Shown here: one piece after another, positions 7,442 to 14,653 of the stretch
How positions within the stretch are numbered: the first letter of the stretch is position 1
Layout of the letters: each line of letters opens with the position of its first letter
Assembly: GCA_944363605.1 (NCBI GenBank)
Contig: CALVUM010000029.1
Span: forward strand, 1 to 33,913
DNA: 33,913 bases
Reading direction: 5' to 3'
Origin: an uncultured Bacilli bacterium
GTDB lineage: Bacteria; Bacillota_I; Bacilli_A; RF39; UBA660
The notes under the pieces: model-generated
The model's input: the letters and a program-made list of their open reading frames with translations, nothing else
What the model was told of the DNA's origin: nothing
Databases searched by the model: none
Program-made: the position numbers and the translations under genes

Positions 7442-7885
7442 ATGAATATAGAAGAAGTAAGAAAAATTGTTAGAAAAAAATTTGAAGGAAAATTCGATAA
7501 AGGAAACCATCCATATATCGAACATTTAGAGTATGTCTCTTCTCATGGTAGAAACGAGAAAGAAAAGATTATGGGGTTATTACATGATACATTAGAAGAT
7601 ACAGACTTGACCAAAGAAAAACTTTTAGAATTAGGTATCTCAAAAGAAATAGTAGAAGTAGTAGATATTTTAACTAGAGAAAAAAATACAACTTATAATG
7701 ATTATATTGAATCGATTATTTCAAGTAAAAATGAATCTGCTCTTTATATAAAAAAAATTGACCTAGAACATAATATGGATTTAAAAAGAATAAAAAATAT
7801 AACCAAAAAAGATATTTTAAGAGTAGAAAATAAATACAAGCCAAATTATCAAAAAATATGTGAAGCACTCCAAAAAATAAATTAA
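7442..7885 (+). CDS. Small HD-domain hydrolase, SpoT/MESH1-like
   Basis: 147 residues forming a single HD domain. The metal-site pattern is readable: His in PYIEHLE (about residue 28), HD-x3-ED in GLLHDTLEDTD (about residues 48-54) and the K-x2-D-x3-N pattern in IKKIDLEHN (about residues 103-111). This set is characteristic of the ppGpp hydrolase domain of RelA/SpoT proteins and of stand-alone MESH1-like enzymes. There is no synthetase, TGS or ACT domain. The likely activity is hydrolysis of (p)ppGpp or a related nucleotide, but other nucleotides are possible. The gene has a TATAAT directly before its ATG and no ribosome binding site, suggesting a leaderless message. Confidence 0.8.
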   Translation: MNIEEVRKIVRKKFEGKFDKGNHPYIEHLEYVSSHGRNEKEKIMGLLHDTLEDTDLTKEKLLELGISKEIVEVVDILTREKNTTYNDYIESIISSKNESALYIKKIDLEHNMDLKRIKNITKKDILRVENKYKPNYQKICEALQKIN

Positions 7886-7918
7886 TGAATAGTTAGAAAA
7901 AATAGAAAATAAAAAATC

Positions 7919-7947
7919 TTCATCCAAATAAAAATTTGTGATATACT
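7919..7947 (+). promoter_or_regulatory. Promoter for the serS T-box transcript
   Basis: TTCATC (7919-7924), 17 bases, then TATACT (7942-7947). The -35 is weak, but the -10 and position ahead of stem I fit. Confidence 0.5.
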
Positions 7948-7954
7948 ATAGAAG

Positions 7955-8165
7955 AAATCAAAAAAAAGACATAGCAGATTTAAAATTCTTTTTAGAAAGC
8001 TTCTGGTTGATGAAAAGGAGTAAGAAATTAAATTTGTTTCTACTTTTTAGAGGGACTAATCATCTCCGGGTAAAACCGTTATCGAAAATTAAGTAAAAAA
8101 AAGGATGGCACCGCGAGACAAATTTCGCTCCTTAACGGAGTATTTGTCTTGTGGTTTTTTCTTTT
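7955..8165 (+). promoter_or_regulatory. T-box leader, serine-specific (specifier TCT)
   Basis: AGAAAGC (7994-8000) and GGTTGATGAAAAG mark stem I. The specifier-position codon is TCT (8039-8041), matching serine and the downstream serS. The core AAGGATGGCACCGCG lies at 8101-8115. The terminator pairs AGACAAAT (8116-8123) with ATTTGTCT (8142-8149) around an inner CTCC-TTAA-CGGAG hairpin and ends in a T run at 8155-8160. Confidence 0.9.
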
Positions 8166-8183
8166 GTTGAAAGGATTGATACT

Positions 8184-8870
8184 ATGGAAGCAATTAGCTA
8201 TTTAAAAAATGAGTTTATAAGGGTTAATTTTTTGGAGTATTTTTCTCTGGTATCCTATTATTTGCCATACATAGAACACGAAGTAAAATCTTGTTCAATA
8301 GAGACTGTAAATTTTTCTCAGGAAATATTAGAAAAAAAAGGAAGATTTCATATAGCTTTTTGGCTCAATATGTCTTCTAAAAATTATTATGTTGTTTTTG
8401 ATTTTCAACAAAATAAAATTGTCTCGTGTGAAGTTTTATCAGATTTTATAGATTCGTGGCGATATATACCAGATACAAACATTAAAATGGTTTTCTTGCC
8501 AAATGGAGTAGTAAAATTGAATAAGCAAGATTTTCAAAAAGGAAGGAAAGAAGAACTTTATTATCAGAATAAAGAAATTATTTCTCATAAAGTATGGAAA
8601 GGAAATACTGAATTTTCTTTATTATCAGCAACTTATTTTGATTATGATCGTGGAGTTATTTTAAAAAAAGAGCGTATATGCCAAGATAAAAATTTACATG
8701 AAAATCATCGATTGTTTTTTGAAAAACAATTTGGAGAATTTTTATGTACAATTGAACCAATGAAATCTTTACCATTAGGTTTCTGTACGGATAAAGACTA
8801 TATGGTAAGTAGAAATCAGTTTGAACATCAATGTCAAAGTGCATATAGTAGAATAAAAAGAGGACAATAA
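8184..8870 (+). CDS. Hypothetical protein leading the serS operon
   Basis: 228 residues from ATG 8184, preceded by GAAAGGA; the longer frame from GTG 8151 begins in the T-box terminator and is rejected. The sequence is soluble, aromatic-rich and appears largely beta (for example NYYVVFDFQQNKIV near residue 80), with three Cys near the C-terminus. No family or catalytic motif is recognised. It is co-transcribed with serS, 17 bases away, under serine T-box control. The arrangement parallels the unknown genes before thrS and hisS, though the three proteins do not visibly resemble one another. Confidence 0.75.
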   Translation: MEAISYLKNEFIRVNFLEYFSLVSYYLPYIEHEVKSCSIETVNFSQEILEKKGRFHIAFWLNMSSKNYYVVFDFQQNKIVSCEVLSDFIDSWRYIPDTNIKMVFLPNGVVKLNKQDFQKGRKEELYYQNKEIISHKVWKGNTEFSLLSATYFDYDRGVILKKERICQDKNLHENHRLFFEKQFGEFLCTIEPMKSLPLGFCTDKDYMVSRNQFEHQCQSAYSRIKRGQ

Positions 8871-8887
8871 GAAAGGAAAAAAGAAAA

Positions 8888-10177
8888 ATGATTGATATTA
8901 AATTAATAAGAGAGCAAAAAGAAATAGTAAAAGAAAATATTAAGAAAAAATTTCAGGATGAAAAACTTCCAATAGTTGATGAAGTTTATGAATTGGATGA
9001 AAAATGGAGAGATTCTCGGAAAAAAGCCGATGAGCTTCGAAGCGAAAAAAATAAACTAGCTAAAGAAATCGGACAAATGATGGGTGAAGGAAAAAAAGAA
9101 GAAGCAGAAACGGTTAAAGAAAAAGTAAAAAAGATGAACGAAGAAATTGCCACTTTAGAACAAGAAGAAGTTTCTTTGGAAAATGAAATCAAAACGAGAA
9201 TGATGGTTATTCCACAGATTATGGATTCAAGCGTACCTATTGGTAAAGATGATACAGAAAATGTAGAAATTGAAAAATTTGGAGACCCAATTGTTCCAGA
9301 TTATGAAATTCCATATCACGCGGATATTTTAGAAAGTATTACAGGCTTAGATAAAGAAAGTGCTGGAAGAACAAGTGGCAATGGTTTTTATTATTTATTA
9401 GGGGATGGAGCAAGACTTCATAGTGCGATGCTTGCCTATGCAAGAGATTTTATGATTAATGCAGGATTTACCTATGCAATTCCTCCATTTATGATACGAA
9501 GCGATGTAGTAACTGGTGTCATGAGTTTTGCTGAAATGGATGCAATGATGTATAAAATTGAAGGAGAAGACTTATATTTAATCGGAACAAGTGAACATAG
9601 TATGATTGGTAAATTTAAAGATCAAATTGTTAAAGAAGTAGAATTACCTATTACTTTAACTTCTTATTCTCCATGTTTTCGAAAAGAAGTAGGAAGTCAT
9701 GGAATTGAAGAAAGAGGATTATATAGAGTTCACCAATTTGAAAAAGAAGAAATGATTGTCATTTGTAAACCAGAAGAAAGCATGGACTGGTATAATAAAA
9801 TGTGGAAACTAACAGTAGATTTCTTTAGAAGTTTAAATGTCCCAGTACGAACACTTGAGTGTTGTTCAGGAGATTTAGCTGACTTAAAAGTAAAATCATG
9901 TGATGTAGAGGCATGGAGCCCAAGACAACAAAAATATTTTGAAGTGGGTTCATGTTCTACTTTAGGAGATGCTCAAGCTAGAAGACTTGGAATAAGAATA
10001 AAAACTAAAGAAGGAAATATTCTAGCCCATACATTAAACAATACAGTATGTGCAACACCAAGAGGACTAATAGCATTTTTAGAAAATAATTATCAAGAAG
10101 ATGGATCAATATTTATTCCAGAAGCCTTACGCCCTTATATGGGAAATATAGAAAAAATTCAAGTAACAAAAAAATGA
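8888..10177 (+). CDS. serS: Seryl-tRNA synthetase, archaeal/eukaryal-like
   Basis: Charges tRNA-Ser with serine. The 429 residues comprise an N-terminal antiparallel coiled-coil arm (about 1-110, dense in Lys/Glu) and a class II catalytic core. Motif 2 is in YSPCFRKEVGSHGIEERG followed by LYRVHQFEKEE, and motif 3 in LNNTVCATPRGLIAFLENN. Several segments match archaeal and eukaryal SerRS better than the common bacterial type: LIGTSEHSM in place of LIPTAEVP, YRVHQFEK in place of IRQHQFDK, HTLNNTVCAT in place of HTLNGSGLAVGR, and EALRPYMG near the end. The arm is of the ordinary (not the methanogen-type) form. Expression is under the T-box at 7955 together with the preceding unknown gene. Confidence 0.95.
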   Translation: MIDIKLIREQKEIVKENIKKKFQDEKLPIVDEVYELDEKWRDSRKKADELRSEKNKLAKEIGQMMGEGKKEEAETVKEKVKKMNEEIATLEQEEVSLENEIKTRMMVIPQIMDSSVPIGKDDTENVEIEKFGDPIVPDYEIPYHADILESITGLDKESAGRTSGNGFYYLLGDGARLHSAMLAYARDFMINAGFTYAIPPFMIRSDVVTGVMSFAEMDAMMYKIEGEDLYLIGTSEHSMIGKFKDQIVKEVELPITLTSYSPCFRKEVGSHGIEERGLYRVHQFEKEEMIVICKPEESMDWYNKMWKLTVDFFRSLNVPVRTLECCSGDLADLKVKSCDVEAWSPRQQKYFEVGSCSTLGDAQARRLGIRIKTKEGNILAHTLNNTVCATPRGLIAFLENNYQEDGSIFIPEALRPYMGNIEKIQVTKK

Positions 10178-10195
10178 AAAAATTATAAAAAACAG

Positions 10196-10279
10196 GATAA
10201 ACCACTCTAGCAGTGCAATATGCAATGCATATTATAAAATAATTGTGTATTACAATTTTGATTAAGGAAGTGGTTTATC
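10196..10279 (+). promoter_or_regulatory. Nested palindromes upstream of the RHH gene
   Basis: A perfect outer repeat GATAAACCACT (10196-10206) / AGTGGTTTATC (10269-10279) ends exactly at the ATG. Inside it lie AATATGCA-A-TGCATATT (10217-10233) and AATTGT-GTATT-ACAATT (10241-10257). As DNA these could be operators for the RHH protein; as RNA they would fold into a three-way junction covering the start. Both readings are inference. Confidence 0.75.
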
Positions 10280-10492
10280 ATGGCATTTCAATTGAAGTTT
10301 GAAAAGAAAGAAACAGAAAATAAAACAATTCGTTTTCCGGTTTCTGTAATTAATGAAATCGAAAAAGTTTTAGAAGGAACAGAAATTACTTTTTCTAGAT
10401 TTGTAATTCAAGCTTGTGAATACGCTTTAGAAGATCTAGCTACTGCCGAAAAAATCAAGAAAAAAGAAAAAGAATCAACTGTAAAAAATTAA
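10280..10492 (+). CDS. Ribbon-helix-helix (CopG/Arc-like) DNA-binding protein
   Basis: 70 residues. NKTIRFPVSVINEIEKVL gives the short beta strand and first helix of a ribbon-helix-helix fold, followed by a turn (EGTEITF) and a second helix (SRFVIQACEYALEDLA), then a Lys/Glu tail. Proteins of this fold dimerise and insert the beta ribbon in the DNA major groove, usually repressing their own promoter. The palindromes immediately upstream are good candidate operators. AAGGAAG at 10264-10270 is the probable ribosome binding site and overlaps the 3' arm of the outer repeat. It is a single-gene unit closed by a terminator, with no partner toxin next to it. Confidence 0.75.
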   Translation: MAFQLKFEKKETENKTIRFPVSVINEIEKVLEGTEITFSRFVIQACEYALEDLATAEKIKKKEKESTVKN

Positions 10493-10503
10493 TAGTTAAA
10501 AAA

Positions 10504-10530
10504 GCGGTGAAAAAATTCATCGTTTTTTTT
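10504..10530 (+). terminator. Terminator after the RHH gene
   Basis: CGGTGAA (10505-10511) pairs with TTCATCG (10516-10522) with one G-T pair, followed by eight T. Confidence 0.75.
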
Positions 10531-10545
10531 AAAGTCTTATCTGTA

Positions 10546-10575
10546 TTGCAAAAAGCAATGCTAAAATGTTATAAT
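10546..10575 (+). promoter_or_regulatory. Promoter for the lectin-like surface protein cluster
   Basis: TTGCAA (10546-10551), 18 bases, TATAAT (10570-10575). The -35 lies in a perfect inverted repeat ATTGC-AAAAA-GCAAT (10545-10559), which could be a binding site. GAGGTGAG before ATG 10615 is the ribosome binding site. Confidence 0.65.
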
Positions 10576-10614
10576 ATTTCATAGAAAAGGATACATAATA
10601 ATTGAGGTGAGAGA

Positions 10615-12873
10615 ATGAAAAAGCATCTTATACTTTTTTTATTAATTATATGTATATCTGTATGTTTCATCATCTTACTTCAAAAAGAAAATAAAATAAA
10701 AGAGTATTCTATAAACGAAAAGATTGAGTTAGCTATCTATTTAGAAGGTGAACAAACAAATTATATTCCCAGTAAAGAAAGTGGCTACTATTATGATCGA
10801 GAGAGATCTAGTTGCACGAATGAAGCTTATATCAACTGGGATAGTGTAAGTTGGAGTCCAGTCGTGAGTAACATGAGTGAATATAAAACAAGATGTGAAA
10901 TCCATTTTACTAAAACTTATACAGAAGGAATCTTAAATGGAACAGATCCGGTACTAAAAGATGAATTAGTTCCAGTAACTATCGAAGAAAATGGAACAGT
11001 CAAAAAAGCTAATTTAGAAAGTGAATGGTATAGTTATGCGAATAAGAATTGGGCAAACTCTGTCATTTTAGATGATCAATATGATACATTAAATAATCAA
11101 GGTGACGTTTATGGAGCAACAAAAGAGAATGGCTATGTTTCATTTGATGGTGTAGATGATTATATCGATTTAGGATTAGAAAATTATGAATTTACAGAAG
11201 GATTAACATATAGTACGATTTTTAGTTTAAATTCTATTAACAGTAATGGAAATAGTAATATATTAGGAAACTGGGATGCAGCAGGTGGAGGCATATTTGT
11301 TCGTTCAACTGGAGAACTAAGTATAAATTTTTACATGAATGGCGCATATCAACGTATAGAAAGTTCTTATATTTTAGAAGTAGCAAAAGAATATACGGTT
11401 GTAGTAGTTATAAATAATGAAACTATTAATTTATATTTAAATGGTAAACTTATTAATAATTTAGCTATTAGTTATGAAAGTATCATATCGCCAAGACCAA
11501 TTTTGATTGGAGCAAATCCTGCAGCAAGCGGAAATCATTCGGATTTTGCCGATATGAATATAAAAAATGTTCAGATTTATGATCGAGCAATAAGTGAGGA
11601 AGAAGTATCTTTAGTAAGTGAAGGAAAGGTAGCAAATAGCGAAGGATTACTCCGTTATGTAGATTTTACAAATAAAAGTTATGAAGATAATGAAATCATT
11701 CCAGAAGAGAAAATAGAAAGCTATTTTGTGTGGATACCGAAATATCGATATCAACTATGGGATTTAGGAAACTATGATAGTTTAACAGCTATTGACGAAA
11801 GTAAAGTACATGAGATTCCTATAATATTTGGCGATTATAATACAAGTGATGAAAAAGACGGAGAATGTACCACGCCAATGGAAAGTGGAAAAACTGGGAA
11901 TTGTACAGTCGGAGACTACATGACCCATCCCGCATTTATAAGTATTCCATCAACTGGATTCTGGGTTGGTAAATTTGAAACAGGATATAATGGAGCAACA
12001 AGCATAGCCGAGGCCCAACAGAATGTGAATGATTCAAGTAAAGTAATCATTAAGCCAAATGCATACAGTTGGCGAGGAATACAAGTTGCGAATGCTTTCT
12101 ATAGTTCTTATGATTACCAAAGAAAGTTAGATAGCCATATGATGAAGAATACAGAGTGGGGAGCAGTAGCCTACTTACAGCATAGTGCCTATGGAAATGC
12201 AACAAGTGTAAGACTTAATAATAACTCTAATTATATAACAGGTTATCAAGCGAATAATGAGCCAACCTGTGGTTACACAACAACGAATGAAGAATGCAAC
12301 AGGTATTGTAATGATGGAACATGCAATACAGCATACCCAAAGAGTATTTTAGCAAGCACCACCGGCAATATAACAGGAATCTATGATCTGGCAGGCGGAT
12401 CATGGGAATATATGATGGGAGTAATGGTAGATCAAAATGGCAAACCAATGAGTGGTCGAAATAGTATAAATAATTCTGGGTTTAACGGAACATTTGGTTG
12501 TCCAACATGTGATAATGATACTTCAAAATTAACCGAACTCACAACTGGTTATGACTTTCCGGATAGCAAATATTATGATATATATAACTATGCTACAGTA
12601 GATGAACAATTTCAAAGGAGAATCTTAGGAGATGCTACGGGAGAGATGGGTTTATTCGGTATTATGACCTATTTAAATCAAACAATGCAAATAGGAAGTT
12701 GGTACATTGACTTCGCTCGTTTTAGTTGGATTGAATATCCAGTAATTATCCGTGGAGCAGCTCACAATGACGGTTTGAATGCAGGTGTGTTCGCTTTCGC
12801 AGATGATAGTGGCTGTGCACTTAGTTGGGGGAGTTTTCGCATCATTCTAACCCCAATAAAAGGAGGGACTTAA
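10615..12873 (+). CDS. Surface protein 1: N-terminal anchor, LamG-like domain, FGE/C-type-lectin-like C-terminus
   Basis: 752 residues. Residues 1-23 are a signal or membrane anchor (KKHLILFLLIICISVCFI). A short Cys-containing module with GYYYDRERSSCTNEAY follows, then a LamG/concanavalin-like domain at about residues 155-345 (GVDDYIDLGL ... LYLNGKL ... QIYDRAISEEEV). From about 365 (ESYFVWIPKYRYQLW) to the end it resembles the formylglycine-generating-enzyme / C-type-lectin fold: WRGIQVANAF, MMKNTEWGAVAYL and GIYDLAGGSWEYMMG correspond to the family's conserved helices and WE motif, and the end IIRGAAHNDGLNAGVFAF...GSFRIIL to its RGG...GFR terminus. An enzyme site is not evident, so a binding role is more likely. 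The last 53 codons are hypervariable among the three copies. Stop and the next start overlap (TAATG). Confidence 0.85.
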   Translation: MKKHLILFLLIICISVCFIILLQKENKIKEYSINEKIELAIYLEGEQTNYIPSKESGYYYDRERSSCTNEAYINWDSVSWSPVVSNMSEYKTRCEIHFTKTYTEGILNGTDPVLKDELVPVTIEENGTVKKANLESEWYSYANKNWANSVILDDQYDTLNNQGDVYGATKENGYVSFDGVDDYIDLGLENYEFTEGLTYSTIFSLNSINSNGNSNILGNWDAAGGGIFVRSTGELSINFYMNGAYQRIESSYILEVAKEYTVVVVINNETINLYLNGKLINNLAISYESIISPRPILIGANPAASGNHSDFADMNIKNVQIYDRAISEEEVSLVSEGKVANSEGLLRYVDFTNKSYEDNEIIPEEKIESYFVWIPKYRYQLWDLGNYDSLTAIDESKVHEIPIIFGDYNTSDEKDGECTTPMESGKTGNCTVGDYMTHPAFISIPSTGFWVGKFETGYNGATSIAEAQQNVNDSSKVIIKPNAYSWRGIQVANAFYSSYDYQRKLDSHMMKNTEWGAVAYLQHSAYGNATSVRLNNNSNYITGYQANNEPTCGYTTTNEECNRYCNDGTCNTAYPKSILASTTGNITGIYDLAGGSWEYMMGVMVDQNGKPMSGRNSINNSGFNGTFGCPTCDNDTSKLTELTTGYDFPDSKYYDIYNYATVDEQFQRRILGDATGEMGLFGIMTYLNQTMQIGSWYIDFARFSWIEYPVIIRGAAHNDGLNAGVFAFADDSGCALSWGSFRIILTPIKGGT
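12697..12855 (+). other. Variable-region-like segment of surface protein 1
   Basis: 53 codons from SWY to LTP. It aligns without gaps to 14433..14591 and 16733..16891. Fixed positions are SWY, F9, P15, RG (19-20), DG (25-26), AGVFAF (29-34), G39, FR (47-48), L51 and P53; most others differ. Confidence 0.6.
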
Positions 12874-14597
12874 TGCAATTAGAAAAATATAAACAAAGAG
12901 ATCCCAAAAGGATAGGAATAAGTATATTTACGATAGCATGTGTAGTATTAATAGCAGGAGTATTTTTCTATACTTCATTTGCTAGTTTTGAAACCAAACA
13001 AAATTTTAATATAATTGAAGGGTCTGTTGGAAGTAATGGAGACTTGTACTTCGCCTTTTATGTAGATAATAAAATAAGTAGTAAGATGCCCGGAAAAGGT
13101 GAAGGTTATATAATAGATAAAGAAAAAACAACTTGTACCAAAGGAGCAAGTGTCGAATTTAATGAAACAGAATGGTCTGTCAAAGTAATAAATATGACAG
13201 AAAGAAATACCAAATGTACTCTTTATTTTGAAAGTCGATATAGTGAGTCTATCTTAAACGGAACCGATCCTATATTAGAAGAGCCATTAATAGCTGTAAC
13301 GATTGAGGAAGATGGAACAGTCAAAAAAGCGGATGTCAAAAGTGAATGGTATAGTTATGAAAAAAAGGAATGGGCGAATGCAATTATCTTAAAAGATGAA
13401 AGTACAGCAAATAGTTATACTATTGGAGATACAATTCCGGAGGAGACAATAGAATCTTATTTTGTCTGGATTCCAAGATATCGATATCAATTATGGGATT
13501 TAGGAAACTATGATAGTTTAACTACGATTGATACAAGCAAAGTCCATGAAATACCAATAATATTTGGAAATTATACAACCTTAGATGAACGAGAAGGAGA
13601 ATGTACAACCCCGATGCTAAGTGGAGCAAGTGGAAATTGTACAGTTGGAGACTACATGACTCATCCAGCATTCCTAAGTATTCCAAGTAGTGGATTTTGG
13701 ACCGGTAAATTTGAGACAGGGTATGGTGGAGCGACTACAATAAGTGAAGCTGAGCAAAATACAAATGATTCAAGTAAAATTATTGTTAAACCAAATGTTT
13801 ATAGTTGGCGAGGAATACAGGCTGCAAATGCCTTCTATAGTTCATATAACTATCAAAGAAATTTAGATAGTCATATGATGAAAAATACGGAATGGGGAGC
13901 AGTCGCCTATTTACAGCATAGTATCTATGGAAGTGCGACAAGTGTAAGGATTAATAATAATTCAGATTATATAACAGGGTATCAAGGAAATGTTGAACCA
14001 ACCTGTGGGTATACAGGAACGAATGAAGAATGCAATAAGTACTGTAATGATAATAGTTGTAATATAGTTTATCCAAATAGTATTCTCGCAAGTACCACCA
14101 GAAACATAAGTGGAATTTATGATATGAGTGGAGGGACTTGGGAATATGTCATGGGAGTTGTAGTCGATCAAAATGGTCAACCAATGAGTGGACGAAATAG
14201 TATCTATAATTCAGGATTTAATGGTACATTAGGTTGTCCTACATGTAATAATGATACAAGCTCTTTAACTAATATAAGTAACGGATATAATTGGCCAGAA
14301 TTTAAATATTATGATACCTATGCCTATGCCACAGTAGATGAACAATACCAAAGAAGAATCTTAGGCGATGCAACAAGCGAAATGGGAGCGTTTGTAGAAA
14401 CAATATATTTGACCCAAACAAGACAAATAAGTAGTTGGTATACTAATCACTCTTACTTTACTCATTCCAGTCAACCTTGGTTTATTCGAGGAACTAGTTT
14501 TGATGATGGTACAAACGCTGGTGTGTTTGCTTTTGGTAATAATAGCGGGCGTGTAGCTTATACAATTGGTTTTCGCATTGTTTTGACTCCTGAATAA
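12873..14597 (+). CDS. Surface protein 2: N-terminal anchor and FGE/C-type-lectin-like domain, no LamG
   Basis: 574 residues from ATG 12873, which follows AGGAGGG and overlaps the previous stop by one base; the longer GTG frame at 12825 lies in the previous gene. A membrane segment at about residues 15-34 (ISIFTIACVVLIAGVFFY) follows a short basic cytoplasmic head, as in a type II anchor. The Cys-containing module (IIDKEKTTCTKGASVEFNE) leads directly into the C-terminal lectin-like domain (ESYFVWIPRYRYQLW onwards), with the LamG-like domain of its neighbours missing. NTEWGAVAYL, GIYDMSGGTWEYVMG and IRGTSFDDGTNAGVFAF...GFRIVL are the domain markers. Likely displayed at the cell surface as a binding protein; ligand unknown. 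It is followed by a terminator. Confidence 0.82.
   Translation: MQLEKYKQRDPKRIGISIFTIACVVLIAGVFFYTSFASFETKQNFNIIEGSVGSNGDLYFAFYVDNKISSKMPGKGEGYIIDKEKTTCTKGASVEFNETEWSVKVINMTERNTKCTLYFESRYSESILNGTDPILEEPLIAVTIEEDGTVKKADVKSEWYSYEKKEWANAIILKDESTANSYTIGDTIPEETIESYFVWIPRYRYQLWDLGNYDSLTTIDTSKVHEIPIIFGNYTTLDEREGECTTPMLSGASGNCTVGDYMTHPAFLSIPSSGFWTGKFETGYGGATTISEAEQNTNDSSKIIVKPNVYSWRGIQAANAFYSSYNYQRNLDSHMMKNTEWGAVAYLQHSIYGSATSVRINNNSDYITGYQGNVEPTCGYTGTNEECNKYCNDNSCNIVYPNSILASTTRNISGIYDMSGGTWEYVMGVVVDQNGQPMSGRNSIYNSGFNGTLGCPTCNNDTSSLTNISNGYNWPEFKYYDTYAYATVDEQYQRRILGDATSEMGAFVETIYLTQTRQISSWYTNHSYFTHSSQPWFIRGTSFDDGTNAGVFAFGNNSGRVAYTIGFRIVLTPE
14433..14591 (+). other. Variable-region-like segment of surface protein 2
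   Basis: The 53-codon counterpart of 12697..12855, the same length with no insertion or deletion. Variable codons include AAT, CAC, TCT, TAC, ACT and CAT. Confidence 0.6.
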
Positions 14598-14598
14598 A

Positions 14599-14627
14599 AA
14601 TGAGTCTTTAAAAAAGATTCATTTTTT
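14599..14627 (+). terminator. Terminator between surface proteins 2 and 3
   Basis: AATGAGTCTT (14599-14608) pairs with AAGATTCATT (14614-14623) with one G-T pair, then T to 14627. Confidence 0.8.
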
Positions 14628-14653
14628 GGTATACTTTAGATACTAAAGGAGAA

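Noticed and set aside
8151..8183. GTG start for the gene before serS
   Set aside because: It lies in the T-box terminator; ATG 8184 follows GAAAGGA.
10280..10492. RHH protein as the antitoxin of a type II toxin-antitoxin pair
   Set aside because: The gene stands alone between palindromes and a terminator, and neither neighbour is a toxin.
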